A stretch of DNA of 64,000 nucleotides from Zunongwangia profunda SM-A87 (GTDB lineage: Bacteria > Bacteroidota > Bacteroidia > Flavobacteriales > Flavobacteriaceae): the NCBI RefSeq assembly GCF_000023465.1, contig NC_014041.1, positions 2,610,001 to 2,674,000 on the forward strand, written 5' to 3'. Below the pieces are notes generated by a model that saw only the letters and a program-made list of their open reading frames with translations, did no database searches and was not told the origin of the DNA. This document shows, one piece after another, positions 10,801 to 18,303 of this stretch. Position 1 is the first letter of the stretch. Each line of letters opens with the position of its first letter. Both the position numbers and the translations under genes were made by a program.

Positions 10801-11196
10801 TACCCCGGTAGACCAGGATCTATCTCCCTGCGAACCTGATGTTTCAGAAATATCTTTAAACTTAAAATTGCCCTGATTAAGATATAGTTTGTTCTTACCC
10901 ATATTTGAAGTAAGATACACATCGGGAAGACCATCATTATTAATATCTCCTATTCCTACTCCGGCACCGTTATAAAAATTACGGTATCTGAAAATATTGA
11001 ATTCTTTTTCGTTTTTAACCTGATTGATGAAATAAATGCCGGTAGAATCCGCTGGCATTTCTGTAAATAAAAAATCTATAGGTTTCTCATGTTGAGTATC
11101 AGCATCTTTTTTACAGCTATATAAAAAACAAAATAGCACTACGATACCTAAATGTTTGGAGAAGGATAAACCTGTAATCGATAATAATTTATTCAT
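7846..11196 (-). CDS. VCBS/FG-GAP repeat lipoprotein with ASPIC/UnbV domain (CRTAC1-like), first copy
   Basis: A protein of 1116 aa with a longer N-terminus than its neighbour and a lipobox-like Cys near residue 28 (FLYSCKKD). Repeated Asp/Asn/Gly calcium loops (DINNDGLPD, DLDNDGDLD, DVNNDGNLD) run along its length, and the ASPIC/UnbV segment (PTRGFQSSADYSLTFG, then VIWPDK) lies mid-protein. Domain order and length match the next gene, so the two are tandem paralogues, clearly diverged. It lies 107 bp downstream of susD, behind a terminator-like hairpin at 11248-11287, so its expression may be lower than that of susCD. Binding or presentation of a surface substrate is the likely role. Confidence 0.9.
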   Translation of the reverse strand: MNKLLSITGLSFSKHLGIVVLFCFLYSCKKDADTQHEKPIDFLFTEMPADSTGIYFINQVKNEKEFNIFRYRNFYNGAGVGIGDINNDGLPDVYLTSNMGKNKLYLNQGNFKFKDISETSGSQGDRSWSTGVTMVDINNDGLLDIYVCNAGNIEGEDRNNELFINNGDLTFTEKASEYNLNENGFTTHAAFFDYDLDGDLDVYILNNSFIPVASLGYNNKRDLRAKDWNLPDVFKGGGDKLLRNDNGKFTDVSEEAGIYGSLIGFGLGVTIGDINNDMLPDIYVSNDFYERDYLYINNGDGSFREDIKNQVSHLSLSSMGADMADINNDGLPEIFVTDMLPEADERLKNTSEFERFDLYKLKEDRDFFHQYMQNSLQLNNGNNSFSEIAFYSGVAQTDWSWGALIFDMDNDGYKDIYVSNGIYHDLTNQDFMDFFANDILQQMVLTGQKKEFDSILSEMPSTPIPNYAFKNNGDLSFSNVTEDWGFGKPSFSNGSAYGDLDNDGDLDIIVNNVNMDLFVYRNETNKKRNHNWTKIQLKGSNKNTFAIGSKVIVYTKEKQLTQQLIPTRGFQSSADYSLTFGLGPYKKIDSIRVIWPDKTSSLKTGVDSNKPVVFDQEESEKYNLPESQSEQYFKEIVSNFKPHQEDNYVDYDYEGLINKMLSREGPAIAVADINNDGNDDFYIAGARNQSGVLYLQQADGKFSQSILDDTENSKLVEETGAIFIDVDNDDFKDLIIISGGNNIYAEKEQYETRIYLNDGKGNFSKANSALPINNQNAAVIAANDLDNNGRTDFFIGYRSKPGVYGVNPKHQLLKNEGNGNFKTLDTSILDNLGMITDAKWTDIDNDGKAELIITGDWMATAIFKFKDGKLIKLNSNLDEYSGAWNSIHVADINNDGLADLILGNRGTNSFYNASKEAPVKLYINDFDNNGTVEQIFTQRIEDKDVPIHLRRELSGQISSVKKQNLKFSEYATKSIDQLFSKEVLDKALVKEIRSFKSIIAINKGNGNFDIKEMPAKAQFSSIHAIESLDVNNDGNLDIIIAGNDYDLKPQFSRLDANYGLVLINDGNGNFRAESSEKTGLFFKGQVRDLKIIQNKKGERYLLVGINNEKPKLYKLQ

Positions 11197-11247
11197 TATT
11201 GGACTATACTGATTAAAAACTTCAAGTAAAGAAAAAAATTAAAATAA

Positions 11248-11287
11248 AAGAGACCTAAGTGACGGATAACCGCCTCTTAAGTCTCTT
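11248..11287 (-). terminator. hairpin between susD and the VCBS genes (attenuator or terminator)
   Basis: A 12-bp stem with one mismatch (11248-11259 with 11276-11287). The interior can form a small extra hairpin (CGG/CCG). Read on the minus strand it is followed by a T-rich stretch. It stands in the only large gap of the operon, so partial termination after susD is likely. Confidence 0.7.
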
Positions 11288-11303
11288 AAAAGCTTGCCTA
11301 AGC

Positions 11304-12851
11304 CTAATAGCCCGGATTCTGAGCTAAATTTGGGTTTGAAGTTAAAGCTACAGAAGGAATGGGGAACAAAACTCTAAACTCTTCAGTATTGTCTTTAAGC
11401 TCCCAGCTAGAGTTAAAAGTTCCAAATCTAATTTGATCCTGTCTTCTACAAAATTCTATATAAAGTTCGCGACCTCTTTCATCCAGCAAATCTTGTTCGC
11501 TTAGGCTTGAAAGGGGAGAAGCATCCCTAATCGTTCTTAATTGGTTTACAAGTTCTAATGCAGATTGGTTCGCATTTCCACCACGCATTACAGCTTCAGC
11601 TTTCATGAGATGAGCATCGGCATATCGAAATACAATCAGGTTATTTGGGTATGCTCCATCTGAGGGGTGATATTTTAATACGCGAATTCCATTTCTTTCA
11701 TTATTCCCGATTAAACCCGGTAACTGTTTGGTGAAAACCAATGGATTACCAGCCCTATCAGTTAATTTTGATCCATCCATAGCATATTGCTGGTTAATTA
11801 GGAATCCATGTCCGATATTAGTGCCCGGTTCATCACCACTAAGTGGAACAGCGCCTCTACGTTCTTCCTGTCCAGACCCAGGAGTGTTAATTTGTGGATC
11901 GCCTTCAAATAGATCATAAAATTCTGCAAGTGTTGAAAAACCGTTCCATCCACCTCCGGTATTATCGGGTGTGGTTTGATTATAATGAAGAGTAGACCAC
12001 ATTCTGGCATCTGCTCCATACTTAACTCTAAATACAATTTCTGTATCAGCTTCGGTTACCTCAGGTTCAAAAATTTCAAAAAAACCATTTTGAAGAGCAA
12101 AACCTTCATTCATTACAGCATTTACATGTTCGATAACTGCATTCATATCTTCTGGAGAAGCACTGGTTTCCCCATAATAAATGAATTTATTCAAATACAA
12201 TTTAGCCATTAAAAAATGTGCTGCCGCTTTACTTGCTCTATCAGTGTTTTCTCCAGGAGCGGTTGAGGGTAAATTTGGCAATGCTTCTTCCAGATCTTTT
12301 ATGGCAAATTCAAAAGCTTCAGTACGAGACATAATTTGCGGATTAACATCTGGACCCTCAGTAACCTTTCTAAATGGAACCTGCCCATATAAATCGATGA
12401 TCCAGTACATGCTAAAAGCTCTTAAAAATTTAGCTTCGGCAATTTGTTGAGCATTAGCATTCTCGGTTTCAATAATTTCGGTACTGGAGTAAATACTCGA
12501 ATTAAAATTATTCCATGTGTTTAAAATAAAACGGTGGGTACCATCCCAGGTGTGTTGGTGCAAAGTTCGCCAAACTCCATTATCTCCCCAATCTGTACCT
12601 CGAGTAGGGATTAACAATTCATCAGAAGTTGCTTCCTGTAATGCGTATAAATTTTCCTGAGTTTGTAAATGACCCTGAATGGAATTGTACGCATTGGTAA
12701 GAGAACTTTCTACATTTTCAACCCCATTAAATCCATCACCACTTGCATCCCTTGAAATAGAGTCGGTATCATCTAGTTCTAAATTGGTACAAGAGTAAGA
12801 AATACTAAGTACTCCTGCCAATATTGTGCTATATAAATATTTTTTTTTCAT
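11304..12851 (-). CDS. SusD/RagB family nutrient-binding outer-membrane lipoprotein
   Basis: A protein of 515 aa with a lipoprotein signal (Cys21 in ISYSCTNLE). Features typical of SusD are the TPR-like N-terminal half with AEAKFLRAFSMYWIIDLYG near residues 138-156, and the C-terminal region with RYADAHLMKAEAVMRGG and RGRELYIEFCRRQDQIRFG, ending in NPNLAQNPGY. SusD proteins sit as a lid on the SusC channel and capture the ligand. The gene starts 9 bp after susC. Length is normal. No neighbouring glycoside hydrolase was found, so the ligand need not be a polysaccharide. Confidence 0.96.
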   Translation of the reverse strand: MKKKYLYSTILAGVLSISYSCTNLELDDTDSISRDASGDGFNGVENVESSLTNAYNSIQGHLQTQENLYALQEATSDELLIPTRGTDWGDNGVWRTLHQHTWDGTHRFILNTWNNFNSSIYSSTEIIETENANAQQIAEAKFLRAFSMYWIIDLYGQVPFRKVTEGPDVNPQIMSRTEAFEFAIKDLEEALPNLPSTAPGENTDRASKAAAHFLMAKLYLNKFIYYGETSASPEDMNAVIEHVNAVMNEGFALQNGFFEIFEPEVTEADTEIVFRVKYGADARMWSTLHYNQTTPDNTGGGWNGFSTLAEFYDLFEGDPQINTPGSGQEERRGAVPLSGDEPGTNIGHGFLINQQYAMDGSKLTDRAGNPLVFTKQLPGLIGNNERNGIRVLKYHPSDGAYPNNLIVFRYADAHLMKAEAVMRGGNANQSALELVNQLRTIRDASPLSSLSEQDLLDERGRELYIEFCRRQDQIRFGTFNSSWELKDNTEEFRVLFPIPSVALTSNPNLAQNPGY

Positions 12852-12860
12852 AATCTTTTT

Positions 12861-15800
12861 TTAAAATGTAACGTTCAGTCCAAAGGTATAAGTTCTTGGC
12901 CTTGGGTAAGAGGTGTAATCGATCCCCGCAGAAGGAACGTTGTTTAAAGCTTTATTGGTATCTACCTCTGGATCCAAACCGGAATAGTTTGTAATTAAAA
13001 ACAGATTTTGCCCTGTTAAGTATAGTCTAAGGGAATTAAAAATACTGTTTTCATCAAAATTAAAATTATATCCCAATGTTGCATTTTGCATTCTTAAGAA
13101 GTCACCGCGCTCTAAAAATCGGGTAGATACATCTGGAGCATTTAAAGGTGATTCTCCATTACCTACAACATCGCGAGTTACATTTCTACCATTGCTAAGT
13201 GTACCTGCGGTAAAAAAAGCATTGGCGGTATTGTTATAGACGTAAAATCCATACTGACCGGTAAAGAAAGCTGAAAGATCCCAATTTTTATATTCAAAGC
13301 GGGTAGATATTCCTAAGTTGGTTTTAGGTAGCGCACTTTTACCTACAAACGTTTGGTTGTCGATATCTCCACCTTCATAAGTATTAAATCCGTTTTCATC
13401 AAAACCGGTGAATTCTCTTAGATAATATGAGAATAAAGGATATCCACCTACTAAACGCTGTGCAAATGCGCCTGTAAGTCCCTGCCCATTAATTTCGCCT
13501 GTATCGATAATACCATCAAAGTCTTCCACCATATTGTGATTATAAGCTACATTAAATCCAAAATTCCAGTAAAAATCTTCGGTTTGGAATATGTTATAAT
13601 CAATGCTAAATTCTACTCCTTTGTTTATAATATTAGCATCCAGATTTTGATACACAAAAGGCTGAGGTGATGGCTGGGCCGAGAATACCTGAATAAGAAG
13701 ATCTGTAGTATTTTTATAATAGAAGTCTAAAGATCCACTTAGTCTATCTCTCATAAACCCAAAGTCCAATCCCAGGTTAGTTTGGCTTGTTTCTTCCCAT
13801 TTTAAATCTGGGTTTGCAAAAGAAACTAAAGAAGTACCGGGTACTACAATATTACCTCCGTTGCCAATTCCTATACCGGAATAGCGTTCACGTTGCTCGT
13901 ACTGATTATATGGAATTTCCTGATTCCCGGTAACTCCGTAACCTATTCTGAATTTCAGGGTAGAAAAGGTATCCGGAATAAAATCTTCTTCAGCCATTTG
14001 CCAGGCAAAAGCACCTGAGGGAAAATAACCGTATTTATTATTTCCACCAAATCGAGTAGATCCATCAGCACGTATCGTTCCCGTAAAAATATACTTATCA
14101 AATAGCGTATAATTTACACGGGCAAAATATGACTGAAGTTCATCTGTAGTATTAAAAGAATCAAATGCAACTGAATTCACGTTTATTCCTGAAGGAGCTG
14201 TTAAATTATCGGTTGCAATTTCAGGAAACAAGCGATTTACGAAAAAACCTTCCGAACTATAACCATATTGCTGATAAGAACCAGAAATATTAGACGCAAG
14301 GATATTGCTGGAATATTCTAGGTTATCTGCCATGGTATTAAGGTTAGACGTTCCGAAACCGAACCCACTAATATTAGAACCTTTACGTTCAAAGTCTTGA
14401 AAGGAGTATCCTACCAGTGCTTCTATTTTTGAATTTTCGAATTGTTTTTTATAATTAAGAGTGATCTCCATTAAGCGGTTTGTAGCATCGATTTCATTTA
14501 AGTTAGCGCGACCGTTCCCTGGTACTCCGGAAATTCCCAGGATGTCTGGAGAAATAGAGGCACGACGATCAGATTCAGATTTGTCATAGCCTAAGTTAAC
14601 TTTTGCACTTAAATCAGAAAAGATATCATATTCCGCAGAAAAATTTACCAGTAGTCTTTCGGTATCCGTTTTATCCTGATTGTATTTTAATAAAGCCAAA
14701 GGATTAATTAATCCTGGTAATTGAAAATCTGGATCTGCAGGATATGTTGGATTTGATTGATAGGCACCTCCCAGTAAATCACCAGAAGCCCCAGCGTTAT
14801 TAGAGATAGGAGCTCTTTCATCTTTAACCTGAGAAAGTGTCGTTTGTAAATTTAGGCTTAAGCGATCATCAAATAAACGCTGGTTAAAATTAACCCTACC
14901 CGAAATTCTTTCCATAGAAGAATTTTTTATAATTCCTTCCTGGTCAGCATAACTTAAAGACGCGCGATAATTTCCTGTTTTATAGGAATTAGAATATGAA
15001 AGATTATGGTTTTTAGAAAAAGCAGTTCTTAATACAGCACGTTGCCAATCTGTATCTCCACCAAAATCTATTGCGTCGGGATCGTTCCCAAGATCCTCTA
15101 CGGCTTCTAAAAATTCATCACGGTTTAGCAGGTCATAGGTATTCGCAGCATTTGCAACACTGGTCGTTGTACTATACTCTACACGACCTTTATTTCCCCG
15201 ACCGGATTTAGTAGTAATAATAACAACCCCGTTTGCACCACGCGAACCATAGATAGCGGTAGCCGAAGCATCTTTTAAAACACTCATACTCTCAATATCC
15301 GAGGGGTTTAGGAAGTTAAGCGGGTTTTTAGCTGAACTCGATCCAAAACCAACATCAGTGCCTCCAGAAGAAGTGTCGCTACCGGCTAAAGGTACACCGT
15401 CTACTACAAATAGAGGGTTATTGCCTCCTCTAACAGAGGTGGTACCCCTAATTCTAATATTTACGCCCGCACCAGGTTCACCGCTAGTACTTGTTACCTG
15501 TAATCCTGCAGTTTTCCCCTGAATTAATTCTTCAGGTGAAGAGATAACCCCCTGGTTAAAATCTTCGGCAGAAACGGTTGCTACGGCACCTGTTGCATCT
15601 TTAACGGTGGTAGAACCATAACCGATCACGACAACTTCACTTAGCGCTGCTGCATCCTCAGACATAGTAATATTGATAGTTGATCTACCATTTACTTTAA
15701 CTTCTTGCTGAGCAAAACCAACAAAACTAAAAACAAGCGTAGCATCACTGGCTACATCGTTTAGAGTAAAGTTACCGTCAAAATCTGTGGTGGTACCATT

Positions 15801-15944
15801 AGAAGTACCTTTTACCAGAATGTTTACTCCTGGGATCGGCATAGAGCCATCTGTCACTGTTCCCGAAACCGTTTGCGCTTTTGCAAATGAAAAACTCAGT
15901 ACGGCTATAAGGAACAAACTGATCCTTAATAATCCTTGTTTCAT
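12861..15944 (-). CDS. SusC/RagA family TonB-dependent outer-membrane receptor
   Basis: A protein of 1027 aa with a signal peptide ending near residue 24 (FAKAQ), a carboxypeptidase-regulatory-like domain (about 26-100, VSGTVTDGSMPIPGVNI), a plug domain with VVIGYGS, the SusC signature around residues 160-250 (IRIRGTTSVRGGNNPLFVVDG, then LKDASATAIYGSRGANGVV) and a barrel ending in YTFGLNVTF. It is the first gene of a six-gene minus-strand operon. It imports a ligand captured by SusD using TonB energy. The 287 bp before it should hold the promoter, but no exact TAnnTTTG element was found there. Confidence 0.97.
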   Translation of the reverse strand: MKQGLLRISLFLIAVLSFSFAKAQTVSGTVTDGSMPIPGVNILVKGTSNGTTTDFDGNFTLNDVASDATLVFSFVGFAQQEVKVNGRSTINITMSEDAAALSEVVVIGYGSTTVKDATGAVATVSAEDFNQGVISSPEELIQGKTAGLQVTSTSGEPGAGVNIRIRGTTSVRGGNNPLFVVDGVPLAGSDTSSGGTDVGFGSSSAKNPLNFLNPSDIESMSVLKDASATAIYGSRGANGVVIITTKSGRGNKGRVEYSTTTSVANAANTYDLLNRDEFLEAVEDLGNDPDAIDFGGDTDWQRAVLRTAFSKNHNLSYSNSYKTGNYRASLSYADQEGIIKNSSMERISGRVNFNQRLFDDRLSLNLQTTLSQVKDERAPISNNAGASGDLLGGAYQSNPTYPADPDFQLPGLINPLALLKYNQDKTDTERLLVNFSAEYDIFSDLSAKVNLGYDKSESDRRASISPDILGISGVPGNGRANLNEIDATNRLMEITLNYKKQFENSKIEALVGYSFQDFERKGSNISGFGFGTSNLNTMADNLEYSSNILASNISGSYQQYGYSSEGFFVNRLFPEIATDNLTAPSGINVNSVAFDSFNTTDELQSYFARVNYTLFDKYIFTGTIRADGSTRFGGNNKYGYFPSGAFAWQMAEEDFIPDTFSTLKFRIGYGVTGNQEIPYNQYEQRERYSGIGIGNGGNIVVPGTSLVSFANPDLKWEETSQTNLGLDFGFMRDRLSGSLDFYYKNTTDLLIQVFSAQPSPQPFVYQNLDANIINKGVEFSIDYNIFQTEDFYWNFGFNVAYNHNMVEDFDGIIDTGEINGQGLTGAFAQRLVGGYPLFSYYLREFTGFDENGFNTYEGGDIDNQTFVGKSALPKTNLGISTRFEYKNWDLSAFFTGQYGFYVYNNTANAFFTAGTLSNGRNVTRDVVGNGESPLNAPDVSTRFLERGDFLRMQNATLGYNFNFDENSIFNSLRLYLTGQNLFLITNYSGLDPEVDTNKALNNVPSAGIDYTSYPRPRTYTFGLNVTF

Positions 15945-16231
15945 AAAAATAATTTTACAGTTTGATTAACTAAACCTTATAATTTCCAGATGTAAATTTA
16001 ATAAAATTTCAAACCAAAAATCAATAATTATGAAGTGCGAAAGGTTATAGGTTATGAATAATTAAAAATTTATAGTGTTTTACTTTGAAAATCATAACTG
16101 TGTGTTTTTAACACTTATTTGTATAATCTCAATATTGATGCGGTTTCAGCAGATTTTAACAAAACATAAGCGTAATTATAACGTTTATGTTTAAAATTGT
16201 TGAAAACTATCAAAAAAAAATAGAATTAATC

Positions 16232-17107
16232 TTATTTTACGGCTATTTTTAGACTCTTTTCGGCAATTTTGACCTCAATTTTCTGCGTATTTTCGATAAA
16301 TTCGCCGTCAATTTGGAAAGCAATAGGCGTTTTACAACTAATTATAGCCTGTTCGGTAGAAATGGTTTCAGCAAAATCTGGATTAAATTTTACATCTTCT
16401 CTTAGGGTGCCTAAAATTTCAGTGATATCTAAATTTTTAAAGATCACAATTTCAAATTTTCCATCATCATGTCGTCCTTCAGGGTTAATTTTAGCTCCTG
16501 TGCCATATTTTTGACAGTTGGCTATAGCGAGCATTATTCCTTTATGATTATAGACTTTACCATCTATTTCAACTTCGTATTCATATGGATACTTGCTTCT
16601 AACTAAAGTTGGGATTGATTGCATTAAATAGCCAAACTTACCCCGAATAGATGCGGATTCGTAATTTTTGATCAACTCGGCATTTAAGCCAATATCGCTT
16701 AAATGAAGGCATAACTCGTCGTTCACTTGCAAAACATCCAGATTGGTAAAATGATCACCCATGGCAACTTCAATTTGCTGTTTTCTATTTTCTGGAATTC
16801 CAACATTTAGTGCGAGCCCGTTAGCCGAACCTGCAGGAAAAATTGCTATGGGCAAATCCTTATGAAATAAGGCTTCGGCAACAATTTTTACCGTACCATC
16901 TCCACCCACTACAAGAACACGTTCTGGTTGAACTTGGTCGATTTCCTCTTTAATTTTTGGGATATCGTTTTCACCGGTAGTTTTAAAAAGATGAAATTTG
17001 TAGTTATTTTTTTCTACTGCCTGTCGTACTTCCTTGATAAGATCCTCTTTCTCTTCTCCGCCCGAAATTGGGTTTACGACCATTAAAATATTCCTAAAGT
17101 CTGCCAT
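16232..17107 (-). CDS. diacylglycerol/lipid kinase family protein (YegS/DagK-like)
   Basis: A protein of 291 aa with the nucleotide-binding motif GGDGT at residues 68-72, the NPISGG strand-turn at 12-17 and a conserved AGSANGLA segment near 97-104, all diagnostic of the DAGK catalytic family. It phosphorylates a lipid such as diacylglycerol using ATP in the cytosol at the membrane. Length is typical. It is transcribed divergently from the App1-like phosphatase 68 bp away. Opposed lipid kinase and phosphatase activities suggest a phosphatidate turnover pair, which is an inference from context. Confidence 0.92.
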   Translation of the reverse strand: MADFRNILMVVNPISGGEEKEDLIKEVRQAVEKNNYKFHLFKTTGENDIPKIKEEIDQVQPERVLVVGGDGTVKIVAEALFHKDLPIAIFPAGSANGLALNVGIPENRKQQIEVAMGDHFTNLDVLQVNDELCLHLSDIGLNAELIKNYESASIRGKFGYLMQSIPTLVRSKYPYEYEVEIDGKVYNHKGIMLAIANCQKYGTGAKINPEGRHDDGKFEIVIFKNLDITEILGTLREDVKFNPDFAETISTEQAIISCKTPIAFQIDGEFIENTQKIEVKIAEKSLKIAVK

Positions 17108-17175
17108 ATCTATATAATTGCGATTAAAATTAACTAATTTGGAGTTAGGCTATTCTTTATAAAAAACTAAAAAAT

Positions 17176-18144
17176 TTGAAACTTGACTTAAAACTTTACC
17201 GCGGCTATGTAAATGATAAAGAATTGGTGGTGTTTGGGCATCTATTTAAAAGTTGGGCTCCCGATAAATATCGCTTAGACCGTAAAGGAATAAAACATAC
17301 ATCAGCTATTATCCATAAATTTAGAATTAAACCATTATCTAATTACGAGCTTCATTTATATTTTAAAGGAAAAGAATGGAAAACTAAAACCATGGAAGAT
17401 GGATATTTTAGGTTTACTGTTCCTTTTGAAAAAGATTTAGAAAGCGGGTGGCATGAGTACGAGGTAGTCGCTAAAATGGAAGATCATTTTGGGATTATAG
17501 AAAAAGGGGAGTTATTAAAGCCTTATGATAGTCAGCTTGGAATCATCTCTGATATTGATGATACCTTTTTAATTTCCCATAGTAATAGCTTTTTTAAAAA
17601 GCTATATGTGATGCTATCAAAAAATGTTAATCGTAGAAAGATCTTTGAAGATGTGGTAGATCATTATAAAGCTTTAAGCAAAGCAGGGCAGGATAGTGAA
17701 CAGGCTTCAAATTCTTTCTTCTATGTTTCCAGTAGCGAATGGAATTTATATGATTTTATTGTTGAATTTGCTGAAATGCACGATTTGCCAAAGGCTGTGA
17801 TTAAACTGAAAAAGATAAAAACCGGAATTTCAGATTTTATTAAAACGGGAAGGGGAAATCACGATCACAAATTTCAGAAGGTGAAAGATATTATTTCATT
17901 TTATCCAAATTTAGAATATGTTTTACTGGGAGACGATTCGCAGCAAGACGTTCATATTTACGAGCGAATCTGTAAAACTTATCCTGAAAATGTAAAATCG
18001 ATTTATATTCGACAAACCGGCAAAGAACAGAAAGAAGAGATCAAAGAAGTTTTAAATAATATCGAAAGCTTAAATGTGAGTACCTGCTATTTTAAAAACA
18101 GTCAGCAGGCGATAAAACATTCTAAAGAACTGGAAATTATATAA
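17176..18144 (+). CDS. App1-like phosphatidate phosphatase domain protein (DUF2183)
   Basis: A protein of 322 aa. The HAD-type catalytic motif DIDDT is at residues 126-130, followed by FYVSSSEWNLYDF and LLGDDSQQD, which match the App1/DUF2183 phosphatase catalytic domain. The first 110 residues form a beta-rich region. The start is a TTG codon; an in-frame stop at 17146 and no ATG in between limit the alternatives. The divergent lipid kinase gene suggests a role in phosphatidate metabolism, but the substrate is not proven. Confidence 0.88.
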   Translation: MKLDLKLYRGYVNDKELVVFGHLFKSWAPDKYRLDRKGIKHTSAIIHKFRIKPLSNYELHLYFKGKEWKTKTMEDGYFRFTVPFEKDLESGWHEYEVVAKMEDHFGIIEKGELLKPYDSQLGIISDIDDTFLISHSNSFFKKLYVMLSKNVNRRKIFEDVVDHYKALSKAGQDSEQASNSFFYVSSSEWNLYDFIVEFAEMHDLPKAVIKLKKIKTGISDFIKTGRGNHDHKFQKVKDIISFYPNLEYVLLGDDSQQDVHIYERICKTYPENVKSIYIRQTGKEQKEEIKEVLNNIESLNVSTCYFKNSQQAIKHSKELEII

Positions 18145-18303
18145 GTTAAAATTCTTCGTGTTAAGTTATTCCTTTTAAGTGCTTATAGGTTCTTACGTAG
18201 TTTTAATAATTTTAAGCTCGAAAGTTTACAATCCAGATTCTGCATTTTAAAACACTTTTTTTGAAGCGGAGTCTTATCTTCGCATTCCGCTAAAATTTTT
18301 ATT

